NCBI RefSeq assembly: GCF_000512585.2
Contig: NC_089242.1
Span: 1,364,001-1,428,000 of the forward strand
DNA from: Kwoniella bestiolae CBS 10118
Taxonomy: Eukaryota > Basidiomycota > Tremellomycetes > Tremellales > Cryptococcaceae
Direction: 5' to 3'
DNA: 64,000 nt
How positions within the stretch are numbered: position 1 is the first letter of the stretch; the number at the start of each line of letters is the position of its first letter. The position numbers were made by a program, and so were the translations under genes. A model generated the notes under the pieces. It ran no database searches, was not told the origin of the DNA, and saw only the letters and a program-made list of their open reading frames with translations. Below, one piece after another: positions 24,301-36,468 of the stretch.

Positions 24301-25966
24301 CCACCCTCAACTGATTCCTCCACTTCCCCTGACTCAGAGCCATGGCTTGAGAAAAGAGGATTTCCAGTTGATATGATAACGAAAGATGCTCTGTAATACC
24401 GTAAAATTAGCTTTACATCATTTCCACTCAAAGTTCTCCGACAATGACTACTCACGTAAGAAATTGTATATCCTCACAAGAGGAGCATCTACCACGTTCT
24501 TCTCCTCGTTTGTCTCCTCCACATCCGTCAATTTCGTAGTCCCCTCCCCACCAGAAGCAGCAACGACAGCTTTCTGCTGATCCCCATCAATCACCTTCTC
24601 TACTACCTGATCCTTCTTTTGATTCCGCTGCTGTATATCAACCTCCCTCGGAGGAAGTATATCCAGATTCGCCAGATCCAATATACTCTGCCTCTCCTCA
24701 CCCGTGAACCTCTTCCCCTCCCCTTTTGTCGGCTCTTCGCCCCCAGGATCGTTCACACCTCTATCCTTATTACGCCAACGCCACTCCACACCCGTCAACC
24801 ACCATTTCGAGTCTTCCCCGAATCCTACTATTGTCATCCTTGCTTTCCATCCGTTCTCGCCTCCTCCTCGAAGGTAGACTTGACCATCTGAGATCCCCTC
24901 TACGACCAGATCAGGAGGAAGATAATCCACACAACGGAGTCTGTATCTGACATGTCGGTTGAGTTTTTTCAATAGTGATAGGATTGATGAGTTGGTTAAT
25001 GGTGGTTTGGGGATGAATGGCTCGATGATGTTGGTGGGTAGACGATTATAAGTCCCGGTCGTGAGGAGAGATAGCGCAGTGAGTAGGTCGGGATTACGTT
25101 CTCTGCAAAATGCGTTCAAGCGTGATGGTCAGCTACACAATGCAAGAAGATGACAATGGCGATAGCAGACTCACCTTAACGATTCGACCAGCTTGGTAAC
25201 GTGTTTGAGATGAATGACAGCATCATCATGCTGTTTATTCTGATGTTCCATGAATTGAGCTAATCTCCTTGAATCCGATACTTTTCCCTTGACCGGTATC
25301 TCTTCACCTGCAGCAATGGCTTTGCCTTTGCCCTTATTATTTGATAAGATGGATGGTGGGGAGGTATCATCTCCGTTTGAATGGGGTGTAGGGAAATTCG
25401 TGATTCCATTTTGGTTTGTGTAGGTACCACTTTGTTGTCCCTTTCCACCGGACGAAGAGGAAGGAATAGAAGGTAGATCAACCGCGTTCTTCCATCTGAG
25501 TACTGCGAGATACTTTAACAATGCTTGACGGGTGGTAGTTGCATAGTTGATTATGTGTTTGGGTTTCTGTTTGGCAGATAGGGGTGGCAGTCTAGAATAA
25601 GAACCAGCAGACCATAATCAGCATGTCGTGATTGACACTTCTGTGGTAGCAGGAGAGAAGGTAAACTCACACTTCAGCCAATAGATATCTCAGATCTCCA
25701 TACCCCTTCCTAACCAACCTGTCCAACAACGGTCCCAGCGGTACATTCTCCCCTTCAAAGTATGGTGGTAATTCCTCTTCTATCTGTTCGGGCGTGGGTG
25801 TAGGATACGCGAACCAGGGATCATTGCTCAGCTGAGGGTTCCGCGGCCTTGCCGTCGGTAGAGTAGTTGATGTCGATGCTTGTATGGGTGGGTTGGCATT
25901 TACACCACCAGACGAGGATGCACCAGGACCAGAGGTAGAGGGGGGATGGGCAGAAGAAGATGCCAT
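21309..25966 (-). CDS. MED14: Mediator complex subunit 14 (Med14/Rgr1)
   Basis: Thirteen exons (25671-25966, 25175-25591, 24456-25102, 24258-24390, 23888-24197, 23451-23825, 23314-23392, 22998-23244, 22878-22925, 22559-22808, 22267-22471, 21718-22153, 21309-21627) sum to 3762 nt, about 1253 aa, with every phase consistent. After a Ser/Ala/Pro-rich start, residues about 75-135 match the Med14 N-terminal domain: LLDRLVRKGYGDLRYLLAEV, LPPLSAKQKPKHIINYA, TRQALLKYLAVLRWK. Then come TGTYNRLPTNI and HLSLSYQLEILFSQAMALS. Family knowledge: Med14 is the Mediator scaffold linking head, middle and tail in RNA polymerase II transcription. Low-complexity inserts occur near residues 140-200 and in a Gln run in the middle. 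Length is in the fungal range. Confidence 0.93.
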
Positions 25967-26523
25967 TTTGATCTATATCCTCGAGGGTTGAGAGGGTGAG
26001 CGATGCCTACAGATGGGAGACCATATCGGTGTTGACGCTACCGAGGTGATTGATGTATCTCACGAGGATGGTGGATAAGAGTGAGGATGAGAAAGAACAA
26101 TGGCAAGAAGATACGAATAGTACTGTGGTAGTGGTGTGTCTTTGTGTACAACCCCACATGCACCATGACGGATACTACTAAGTTGAAGAATGATCGAACA
26201 AATAGGCAAGCGTAAAAGGAGCTCCGCGTGTAGAGGTTGAACTGGCGCGCCTTGACGTTATTCCGGCTGGTCCGGCATGCCTTTTTAGCCCACTGATCGG
26301 CCAGTTCCGCTCGCATGCTCTGATGTCCGAGAGACGATAGATAGATATTCGAGAGATACTCGTATCCGTTGTGAGACTGGGTGTTGGTCATCAATTGCAG
26401 GTCCTCATTAGATACTATATCACAGATAAGTGTTCAGTCGGAACACCCCTCACGAGGTCATCGACAGATACCATCACACAAGTAGCGAGGGTGCTCATAT
26501 CCACCTGCGGAAGAATATCAAAC
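25967..26523. promoter_or_regulatory. Divergent promoter, MED14 (-) / FAD1 (+)
   Basis: These 557 bases lie between two start codons facing apart. A GGCGCGCC octamer occurs near 26246. No coding exon or specific regulator site was assigned. Confidence 0.45.
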
Positions 26524-27832
26524 ATGTCGATAGATCAACAGTCCCTCCTCAACGTACTAGAACGAGCCCAGAGACCCGATCGATTAGGTGGACTGGTGAA
26601 AGAGGCTTTGGTGTTGATAGAGACGGTATTGAGCAAGCTGGGGTGAGCTAATATGTTTATGATCCGCGATATAACGTTCAGCTGACCCCTTTCTGTGTAT
26701 CAGTGAAGAATCTGTAGCTATGTCATTTAACGGCGGTAAAGACTGTAAGTCCTCTACAGCTCAACCAGCTTATCCGAGGATGAGAGTCCCCAACAGCTGA
26801 TATAGTACGTTCTACAACAGGTACAGTCCTACTGCACATCTACGCAGCAGTTCTATACGCCCGTCATACAAATTCCTGTCAATCGACGCTCCTACCTAAA
26901 CCAGACGCCTCAATCCAGATACCTTCCCTACCTCCCACACCTACACAGTCCTCCCCAGCCCAACCTCCTTTGACCCCTTCGTCTTCCACATCGATAGAAG
27001 GTCCAGCCTCTACACCTCCACCACGTACCGGTGATGTTCAAACCTCATTATCTCACGCAACCCATCACCTTCCATCGGAATCATCCCTCCCCTACGCCCC
27101 AATACGTAGCATATACATAACTGCCCCGAACCCTTTCCCAGAACTGGACGAGTTCGTACTGGACTGCACCAAAAAGTATAAGTTGGATCTATACAGATTC
27201 GGAGGAGGTATGAAGTCCGCTTTGGAAGAATGGTTGAATAAAGGTGGGAAGGGGTGTAGGAGCGTGTTGGTAGGTACGAGGAAAGGTGATCCGAATGATA
27301 GTGAGTGCGGCCATCTCCCGACTTTAAGCATATCGCATCCAGTTAAGAAAAGCATCAGATGGAGCTATGATATATACATAGAGAATATCATCAGATGGAA
27401 GCTACGATATTCTAGAAAATCGTTACTAACTGAGATCACACAGACGTCGACATCCTCGCACCCACCGATCCATCCTGGCCCCAATTCCTACGTGTCCACC
27501 CGATCCTCCACTGGACATATTCGGACGTATGGGATTTCCTATTGGAGTTGAAAGTCCCCTATTGTGGATTATACGATCAAGGGTGAGCCTGTGCATCCAC
27601 TCACCAGAAATATAATATGGTTATGCTGACTTGTCGTGGGTAGGTACACATCCCTGGGATCAACTACCAATACGTCGCCTAATCCGTTATTGAGGAATCC
27701 TTGTACTCCCGGTGGATGGGATCCAGCTTATAAACGTATGTCGATCAATGCCTCATGTTTGTTTCTCCTACTGACTTCATTTTCGATCTCATAGTCAAAG
27801 ACGCCTCTCAAGAACGTGCAGGGAGACATTGA
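26524..27832 (+). CDS. FAD1: FAD synthase (FMN adenylyltransferase)
   Basis: Six exons (26524-26642, 26704-26744, 26821-27300, 27444-27582, 27644-27735, 27795-27832) give 302 aa, close to yeast Fad1 (306). The PP-loop SFNGGKD is at residues 47-53. Further motifs of the PAPS-reductase-like family follow: VLVGTRKGDPND, ILAPTDPSWPQFLRVHPILH, WTYSDVWDFLLELKVPYCGL and YDQGYTSLG. Family knowledge: the enzyme makes FAD from FMN and ATP in the cytosol. A Pro/Ser/Thr-rich insert (about residues 75-125) lies between the PP-loop and the rest and looks lineage-specific. The start is the first ATG of the frame and lies 557 bases from the MED14 start. Confidence 0.94.
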
Positions 27833-28212
27833 TCGCCCCACACGACTAGACAGATAGATCCAAGAATATCGTTGCTTTCTTTAGACTATACCTAGCATAA
27901 CAAAGTTGTATACCAAGTCATGTAAATAATTCTCAGCGAATATCCAGAATCTCAATGCATATATCCATACTGAGACTGGTACAAGCCCTACACCAAAAAC
28001 ACTGATATATATATACCTTGTATATACTCTAAAACCAATACCCTAAATAATGCGATGCAGTATCTACCACCTAAAGCCCATTGAAATAAAGATCAAAACA
28101 AGACAAAACAAAACAAAGTATGACGTGGTATAAAAGCCTAAATTGTAAAAGCACCAGGAGAAACAGGTCCCATACCTAAACCTAACACCCAAACAACAAG
28201 TATACAACCCCC
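27833..28212. other. Convergent 3' flanks of FAD1 and RRM gene
   Basis: An AT-rich stretch of 380 bases between converging genes, with repeated ATATAT tracts near 28010. Nothing else is seen. Confidence 0.4.
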
Positions 28213-31200
28213 CTACCTGGTGGAATCATCAAAGCTCGCTCTCCTATCTCCTTTCCCCCCTCCGCCTACAGACGAAGGATCCAAGAACGACGTCGGCCTT
28301 TTCCCATCCAGACTTATTCTACCTTTCACCTCCATCTCTCCTGCACTACCATTGCCCGCATTGGTATTACTGCTCAACGTCCTCCTCATCTCACTTGGAC
28401 TATCCGGACTGTTCTTCCCACCTCCATCTGCGCCACCGTCGATTGAGAGACTATTCGCAGCTTCAACTAAAGCTTCTTCGGATGCAGTAGAAGCTAATCT
28501 CTCCTTTGCATTCAATGGATTCGTACCGCCCGCACCGGAAGAAGAGGAAGATGACAAGGGTATCCTACCAGCCAATTTCGGAGTAGGCGTATCAGGCATC
28601 ATCCCGTTCATCCCTATTCCTATCGGTGGGAAGTAATCCTGACCCGAACTCAATGTCTGGGAGATACTACCTTGCTGTCCTGCGTTCCCATTTAAGATAG
28701 GGAAAGACTGGGTAGTAGGAGTACCCAGTACTGCACTCCCCTGGTATTGATGGGGCGACTGCTGAGGGGGTTGGGGGAATCTGATGGGAGCACCAGGTGC
28801 AGAGAAGGGATTATACCCGAATGCATTAGGGGAAGTTACAGGTATACCAGGTGAGAAAGGTCCAAAGTTATTTAAGGACATTCCAGAGAAGCCCTGGTGG
28901 ATTGGCGGTGTCTCGGGGTAGACGGGCGCATTGAATACGAATCCTGGCATTGAGGGGGTCATGGGAGGTAGACCACGGGTTTGGAGTGGTGAGAGTGGGT
29001 TGTCGCTCTGCATGGGTGGGAAAGGCGGCATTGAGATTGGTCCGGGATGATGGAGTTGCCTGAAGTTGGGTGTATGCTGGTGTATACCGGGTGTTTGGTG
29101 GGTTGGGCTAGGACCGGGACCAGGGCCAGGTCGACCAGGTGTCTGATGTTGTAGCGATGTATTCAGACTCCATGGTAGTTTGGCTATGGGGGAGTTCTCT
29201 ATGCTTCGATGTGGTCCCGCGGATGACTCAGCAGAAGTATCTATAGGTGCCAAGGTCTCGACAGCGTCTTCCTCTTGATTAGCGGCAGACGGCGCGCTCG
29301 ACATCGGAGGCGTTTGATCCAAAGCTGAAGCTGAAGATACACCATTGGCGTGAGAAGGATCGATAATCGAGTCTCGTTCGAGATGGGCTCGTATGCGTTG
29401 ACCCTGTATTTCCAGACTGCAGAACAATCAGTGGTCAATTCTCAGAATCAGTAGTCATACACAACTCACTCGTTGAACAAGGTCACTGCTCGAGCTGCAT
29501 CTCCCTCAGATGCGAACAAGGCTGTACCAAACCCTCTAGGTCGGCCATTAGCATCGGTTGCGACACTACAATCGATCAATAATGCTCAGGAACTTAGTAC
29601 AGTCTGCCATATAATCATCACTGAAAAGAACCCACTCAGCCCGAATTATAGTCCCCGCAGGTCTAAGCAGATCCTTCAAATCCTGCCATTGCACCGACAA
29701 AGGCAACTTTAGAGAAAGGCAAAGCTTCATCAGCATATCGCCCATGTAGATTTCAGCAGGACTCTCCTGATTCACTCACATTAGAAACAAAAATAACCCT
29801 ATCGTGCAACGTATCTGGCGGACCCAATCCCAGACCCTGATGAGCCAAACCTTCAAGTTGCGGTATAGGCGCGATCGGAGCATGAGGTACAGTAGGTGGA
29901 CTTGGACCTAAACGTTCTGCACCTGCACCGGCGAGACCTGCATTTGATAACGCAGGTGAGACGACAGCGAATGGCGGAGGAGGAAGCGGACCAAGTGTTC
30001 CTGGTGGAGGAGCCCTCTCCCCTTTAGCTGGTGAAGTGGGTTTACTGTGGCTTGAGGTGGGTCTGGAAGTGGGGTTAGGGGAAGTACTTCGTGGTAGAGG
30101 TATGGAAGGATTTGGATCAGGTGAGGTATGTGTATTCATGGTACCAGCTGAAAGTGAGCCAGCAAGTGGTGAAGCTGCTAATTGTGGGTATGGTTGTCCG
30201 TGTCCATGTCCACCTGTATTCTGCACGCTGATTGGAAGGGATAGTGAAGGATATAATGAGTTGGGTGATTGTGATGATGGTATAGGGGATGAGCCGCTGA
30301 GTGCCGTGGGAGGAGCTACCGGACTAGGTCCCATACCAGGTATCAAAAGCCCATGCGAGCCTGTGTGCCCTGGGAATGGGGGTCGTCCCTGGCCGGGTAT
30401 CCAACTTGGTTGAGGAGTGAGGTGACCTGACATGGGGAATGGTGGATGTCCACTCGAATGGAAGGGGAATACCCCAGGTCGGTGGGGGTGCGGCGCATGG
30501 GTCTGAGGTTCATATTCGGGTGGCAGGCGATCAGGACGGACTTCGAGGGTACGTGTCTGCCAGGTGTATCCGTTGTATCGGTCTGTTCGAGGTATTAGAA
30601 TGGCTAGTAATAGGAGCAATGCGAGAAGGGCCTCACCTATCGCTCGAGCAGCATCTTCCCTACTTCCCATCAAGACCGTCCCATACCCTCTACTCCTATT
30701 ATCCGGTCCCAAGCTTACATCTGCTCGTAGTACAGTTCCAGCCTTTCTGAACAGATCTTTGAGGTCCTGCCAGCGGACTCTGTAGGGTAGCTAGATAGTT
30801 CAAAGTATCACCTAAGCAGCCACATAGTCACTCGAAGCAGAGACACAAGAGGAATAGTAGAACATACGTTTCCTACAAACAAGTTGACCCGCCCATCTAT
30901 CCCCACAGCAGAGGGCAACAGATTCGTCATAAGCGGCGTCACCGACCTGTTTATACCTGCTACTATGTCCAGCAGTCAGCATACCAATTCCGAAAAGAAC
31001 GAGGTATCATCACTCACTCTCTGGATAGTCAGGCTGCACGGATATGGGCGGAGGTGCATTCGCCATAGCAGCAGCTATCACCGCGTCTATCTCTGCTGAC
31101 GTGGGTGTGCGGGAGGACGAGCGGAGGTGTTCTAGATGTTGTGCGGGGTTCATCTGTATAGTTGTTCGACGACGAGTCAGAATTCAGTACTAATGAGAAG

Positions 31201-31408
31201 AGTCACAGGTACACAAAGAATAGCATTTGGTTCTGTCAAGGGTATTCAATCGGAGTAAGGAAGGGTAACATAAACTCACAATAGGCGATCTCCCTCTCTC
31301 TTCATTATCTGCAGAAGCATTACGAGTCATACTGTTGCTCTGTACAGGTTGGGGTGGGGGTTCGCCATTATCCAACATGGTTGGTTCCAACAGTGAAGAA
31401 GAAGACAT
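28213..31408 (-). CDS. RNA-binding protein with two RRM domains (Gbp2/Hrb1-like)
   Basis: Eight exons (31280-31408, 31018-31153, 30868-30962, 30637-30790, 29780-30582, 29636-29706, 29470-29565, 28213-29416) give about 895 aa. RRM1 (about residues 105-180): VNLFVGNLPYRVRWQDLKDL, then DNRSRGYGTVLMGS. RRM2 (about 430-505): VIFVSNLPLSVQWQDLKDLL, then NGRPRGFGTALFASEGDAAR. Both carry the LPxxVxWQDLKDL helix typical of Gbp2/Hrb1-type RRMs (mRNA export and quality control in yeast). The linker of about 250 residues and the C-terminal 390 residues are Pro/Ser/Gly-rich and disordered, which is much longer than the yeast proteins. An exon 6 donor is GTGGGT. The RRM call is secure; orthology to Gbp2/Hrb1 is tentative. 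Confidence 0.87.
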
Positions 31409-31714
31409 CTGAGTGTTCTATATTGATTTACCGGTCATGAAGCGGAGTAATAGAATGAGTATCGCTAGTAGGGGGTTTGAAGATGAAAGGGGAATGAAAG
31501 GATCTATGTAGTCTATCCATTTGGTTTGGACAGATAGTCAAAGTCAAAGTCAGCTCGGTCATGACAAAAGTGTTATAGTGATAGCTCGTATGGGATATGC
31601 ACTACATTGTACATTGTACATAGTACATTGTACATTGTACACAATATACTAGGTACTGCGGATGGAGAGGAACAGTGCAAAGCTATGTCAGACTAAAGAA
31701 CAAGGAACACTCAC
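31409..31714 (-). other. 5' UTR intron of the RRM gene
   Basis: On the minus strand a donor TTCAG|GTGAGT lies at 31714 and the acceptor CACTCAG abuts the ATG at 31408. The length is 306 bases. It contains the TACATTG repeat. The layout matches the leader intron of the 14-3-3 gene. Confidence 0.55.
31602..31642. repeat. Short tandem/palindromic TACATTG repeat
   Basis: Five copies of a TACATTG/TACATAG unit form a 41-base tract, with TGTACA palindromes at the junctions. It lies inside the predicted leader intron of the RRM gene. Confidence 0.75.
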
Positions 31715-32373
31715 CTGAATTCCGTCGTACACGAGTAGTATGATTAGGAGTTGGTATATGAATATAATTATATAGTAAAGTAGTAAAGGTGTCTAGTATG
31801 ATAACACCCAGTCCCAGATATGAAAGAAGCGGCAAAAGGGTATAAATGATATGTCGAAGCAGAGTGATGGGATGACGCGATGATATGACTTTGATCAACC
31901 TTTTTCACCTTGTAAGCCCAAAAACAAGGAAAGAGGAAAGAGGAAAGGATGTCGTATTCCGCTGAGCCCAAGTACCAATTACTCGATGATATCGATGATA
32001 AGAGTGAAGATATGAACACAATGTATTGTTCTCCAAGGGATAAGAGTATATGAGATGTCTATATGGGATACAAAGACACCAAGCATGCGTGATCAACCGG
32101 ATATAACATAGTACTTCTGAACCTAAAAACAAGCTAACCGGCGGGTTGATCGTCACTGTTGCTGTAATGTGGCAGCACCGCACTACATCCTACACCCTAT
32201 AACAAGATGAAGCTTGGCATGCTGCTCTGCATTCGACCTACACCACCACTCTATAAGCATCATTATCATCATGTATGAAAAAAGTATATACATCATGTAT
32301 ATCTGAACCGAGTCAATAAACGCCTGCACTACTCATCTATCGACAAACTCCTTAAATCTATCTCTCATTCCCG
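31715..32373. other. Intergenic: RRM gene promoter and adaptin 3' flank
   Basis: A 659-base stretch between two minus-strand genes. No coding exon was recognised. It presumably holds the RRM gene promoter at its left side. Confidence 0.4.
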
Positions 32374-35300
32374 CTAAAACAACCCCAACAAATCATCCTG
32401 TGCACCACCCCCACCAGCCTTCTGCTGACTCTGTCCTTGTACAGGACTCGTAACCCCACTACCCAATCCCTGAGGGGGAGAGCTCAATCCCGTCAATCCA
32501 GCAAAAGCATCCGATCGATCATCCTGTAATCCCTGTATCCCACTGACGGTAGACACCGGAGCGACAGGCATCGTAGCAGGAGCAGCCATCGAAGCGGTCG
32601 AGAATAGATCCATGAGCTCATCCAATGGATTGGTCGATTTAGCCACATTGGATATAGTTGTTGAGGATATCCCACCATTACCTAACATCGATAATGATTG
32701 TGATCCATCGATACCGGATGATGACGATTGGGGTTGATCATCGTCGGCATCGAAATCTAATAGGTTTTCTGCTTGTTGGCCTGCTACGACGGTTTGGAGG
32801 GCTTTTTCTCGGGCGTTCTCTTCTTCGGGTCTATTCGCATATCAAACCAAAACATCAGTATATGACCTTATATTAAGGGAACTCGGTCGATTTTCCAGTG
32901 AAAAATAATTGTCGCAGGAGGAAAGGGAAACAGTACCCACTCTAATGCGCGTCGCTGCATCTCTTCAGCACCCAATCTACCTTTACCAATAAACGTAGCA
33001 GCTGGTTTATGGTAGACACTAGCCAAACTCGACACTTCCGCTAAGAGTTCTTCGAGGATCGCTGGTGCAACCGTAGTTTGGGGTAATGATATAGGTGGTC
33101 GAACGGCAAGCACGACGGACTGTGATAGTTGCAAAATTAGCCTTGTTCCGAAATGCAACAAGCCAGTATTCCCGGGCAGTGGACTTGACAGACAACAAAA
33201 GGTGACGCTTTGAACCAAAAACTATGACTCACCTTAGCAGCAGCAGGATCCGAGGACAGCAACCTCCAATAGATATACGCTCGATCCCTTACATCCGCAG
33301 AATCACAATCCTTCGTAGCGGCCTGTAAAACTTTTTGCACGATCGTCTGACTCTCATCGGGTTTCTTCAAGAACAACTTGACAATAGCAGTGAGTGTTTG
33401 AAGTTGGACCTGTAGAAAAAAATTCCGTAAATCAGCTGCACGGTCTCCAACCGTTTCAACCCAGCTGAGACACTCACAGGATAACTTTCTTCCTTGAATG
33501 ATTCCAAGAAAGTACCCAACAGCTCATCGGCGTTCTCAATCTTCTCTGCGTATTCACCGATTATCCAAATTAACGAAGCCTTGGCTTCCGGCTCATCAAG
33601 CTCTTCTAGATTGGAACATAATGTTGGGATTATTCCTTCGTACGAATGAGGGTATTTTCGGAATATGTCCTAATGGAGTGAAAAAAGACATCAGCTCAAC
33701 TCCCTCTCATTACAAATCATCGGATGTTTACTCTCTAACGGCGTCAAACATTTGGACTTACCTTGATCACTATAACCGCTTCCTGCACCACATAGCTAAC
33801 TCTAGTCTCTATCAGATCCATCAATACCCCCACACATCGCTCAGCAGCTTCATCAATCTTGATAGCTACTTGGCCAACTGCTCTGACGGCTTTTCGTACG
33901 AAATCAACGTCTACTTCGGAGGCGTATCTGAGACAAATAGTGGATCAGCATCTGATGCCCCGCTATCACTACTGTACGTGTGACACATGTTTGGGCGATG
34001 GCCCATTCAAATGTGGGAGGTGAATTACCATGATTCTAACATGATAGGGTCGATGGGAAATTATGGTCGAAAGAAGCTCCACCCACTCTTTCAGCTCCCC
34101 CAAAAGCGTATCCACATTCTTCTCACTAGCCAACCTAACCATAATATCCAATTTCTCCACCTTCACATAAGGCGGATCATTGTATTTGCAGAAGAACACT
34201 CTCATCTCGTTGGCCAGTATGTCGGGTCGTTTCTGAAGTAATAGGTTGATATTTCGCAATGCTACCCATTGCACTTCGGGTGGTGAGGAGATGAGCGTGA
34301 CTACAGAAGACTTGCGTCAGCATACCACTCAAGAACGCACAGGGTAGATGACATTAAAAAAAAAACATACCCAATGGTGGAGCCATTTTACGGGTAAGTG
34401 ATTTGATGAGATCTTCTCGAGTGACAGCTTTCATATGTATCATTATGACCTGAGGATCGTAAAGACAGTAAAATCAGCTCAGACGGCTCAGACAGCCTTC
34501 CTAGTCGTCAATGTGGGACTTGGCGAAGTATTTTGATGATCCTGGTATATGAGGGGACAATGGAAGACCAGACCCACCTTGACAGCCCCCAAGACCACCG
34601 CCGCATTAACATGTTGGAACTGCGGCATAACCCTCTCGCAAATATGCTCCGACTCCTTCTCGTCCACTGCCCTATACCTCGCAAGGGTATTCAAGATCGC
34701 AATTCTACCCCATTCCGAACACTCGTTCAGCGCCACCAAAAGTTTCGTCAATGTGGGTGGATCGATGATGAATAGTTCGGGGTTGGGTTTGGACGAAGGT
34801 GGTGGGGTGGATGATCTGCCAGGTGAGGCGGGGGGAGTAGTTGGGAGGGCGAGAGAGGCTTCGTATATGTCTGCGAGGGCTGCTACGGCGTTTGCTACGA
34901 CCTGGAGGTAGCGGAAGGAAATGGTTAGCATCGCGTCTTAGGGCGGACCACCACCTCCGTCGAGATAATCGAGATCCAACATGAAGCAGCAGTGGGTTGA
35001 ACTCCTGCTCCCATGAACTGATTGACGATGTCCCCACCAATACCCTCCCACGATCGATCAACACGACATGACAGTAATGAAATCCCGACCACTCACCATA
35101 GGATTTCCATCCCCGATCAAATCCCTCAACGTCTCCACGAACCCATACTCCACGCATAGTTCAGGCTTCAGATCAAACACCTTTGCCACGCACAGCGCAG
35201 CCGTCTTTCGTACATAGGGATTCTCATCTTTGAGACACCTCGAAAGCGGGGAAGCCAGGTAATCTAAGATCTTCTCCGCACGAAGGACAGACATGGTACG

Positions 35301-36065
35301 GATTGCCAATGCTCGGACGAGGGGATTGGGGTCGGCGGTGTCCTATCATAGGTGAAGCCGAAAGGAACAGGATTGACGGTTCAACTTGATAAGCTTATCG
35401 TTCTCACCAAGAGTATCAGAGAGAGGTTTGGAGCTCACCTTGACGAATGTGTTGACAGCGAGAATCACCAACTCAGGTTGTGTCTTTGCGTAATTCATCA
35501 GATACAGATAAACCAGCTTCTTCTGCTCCAAATCGTCTGTTTGCTGTACATAGAAAAATTGGATATATCAGTTTTTGATCTCCTAGGTCGCAACTTCGCT
35601 GAGGCTGGCTCTACAATGTTGCCTCCATGTCCAATATCATAACATCATAGCAGACACTTCCATGCAGAGCTCGAACTAGAACGAACAACCCACCATATTC
35701 TTCACCACATCAGGAAACAGCCCACTACAGTCCTTCCCGATGGTATGATTCGCAATCACCCTCTTGATCGCGTCTGCGCGCTTATCTCGATACTCCGAGT
35801 TGAGCTGCTGACGAAGCTCGTAGTTCTCTCCTGTATATTTGAGTCGAGGGAAGGGATGTCGGTTGATCACATGAGTTCATGACGGATTGAATAAGTAGGA
35901 CAAATTGAAGGTTAATATGGGAGTCAACATCAGGGGTGTGGTTGCAGGTGGGGCGGTCAAGATGATACAATGGACGAGGGATATAGATAGACGTATGATC
36001 AGCTCAGATCTTCCATTGTGATGTTTGGGTTAACACGTACCCTTTCGGGGAGGAGCCATGGCCAT
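32374..36065 (-). CDS. Clathrin adaptor beta subunit (AP-1 type beta-adaptin)
   Basis: Twelve exons (36041-36065, 35694-35830, 35439-35543, 35097-35342, 34578-34901, 34371-34449, 34087-34300, 33762-33927, 33478-33669, 33233-33409, 32941-33119, 32374-32830) sum to 2301 nt, about 766 aa. The N-terminal trunk is classic beta-adaptin: ENYELRQQLNSEYRDKRADA, then KKLVYLYLMNYAKTQPELVI and DVDFVRKAVRAVGQVAIKID. The C-terminal part is a hinge with an LLDFD clathrin-box-like motif and the terminal LLGLF; there is no folded appendage domain. Family knowledge: beta1/beta2 subunits recruit clathrin and sort cargo at the trans-Golgi or plasma membrane. Four donors are GTGGGT. Two ATGs (36065 and 36059) are possible starts; the second gives MAPPRKG. 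AP-1 versus AP-2 is not settled by the sequence alone. Confidence 0.9.
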
Positions 36066-36468
36066 GTTGAATAGATGATTCTACTGTGTAGTTCGCTGGT
36101 AGGGTATCAGGGGAGGTGTAGTCTGGACGGAGAGGGTAGTGATGCTCGATGCTGTCTAGATAAGGTATATGAAATAGTGATATAGATGAGGTGTTGTGAC
36201 ATAGAGAATAGACAACACCATTACCACCTTTTGTCATTGTTCGTTGCTGGTTGTTGGTGAGTACGAGTACGCGAATTGATGATGCGTCAATCTCAGCCAC
36301 GTGGCACCCTTGCTTTCCCTCGATAGCAGTATGGTGAATTGTACCATACCAGATTTATACTCTTAATCATACATGCATACATACATACATACATACCCTC
36401 TGTAATCTATCCCAACGAAGCTCAGACTTAAGAGGAGAGAAAACGGTCCATAAGCAGACATGGAAAGA
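36066..36468. other. Intergenic: adaptin promoter and SLC1 3' flank, with ATAC microsatellite
   Basis: These 403 bases lie between two minus-strand genes. At about 36368-36396 there is a run of seven CATA/CATG units. Nothing else is recognised. Confidence 0.5.

Noticed and set aside
36368..36396. CATA repeat as a possible telomeric or centromeric element
   Set aside because: It is a short simple repeat of only about seven units, best explained as a microsatellite.
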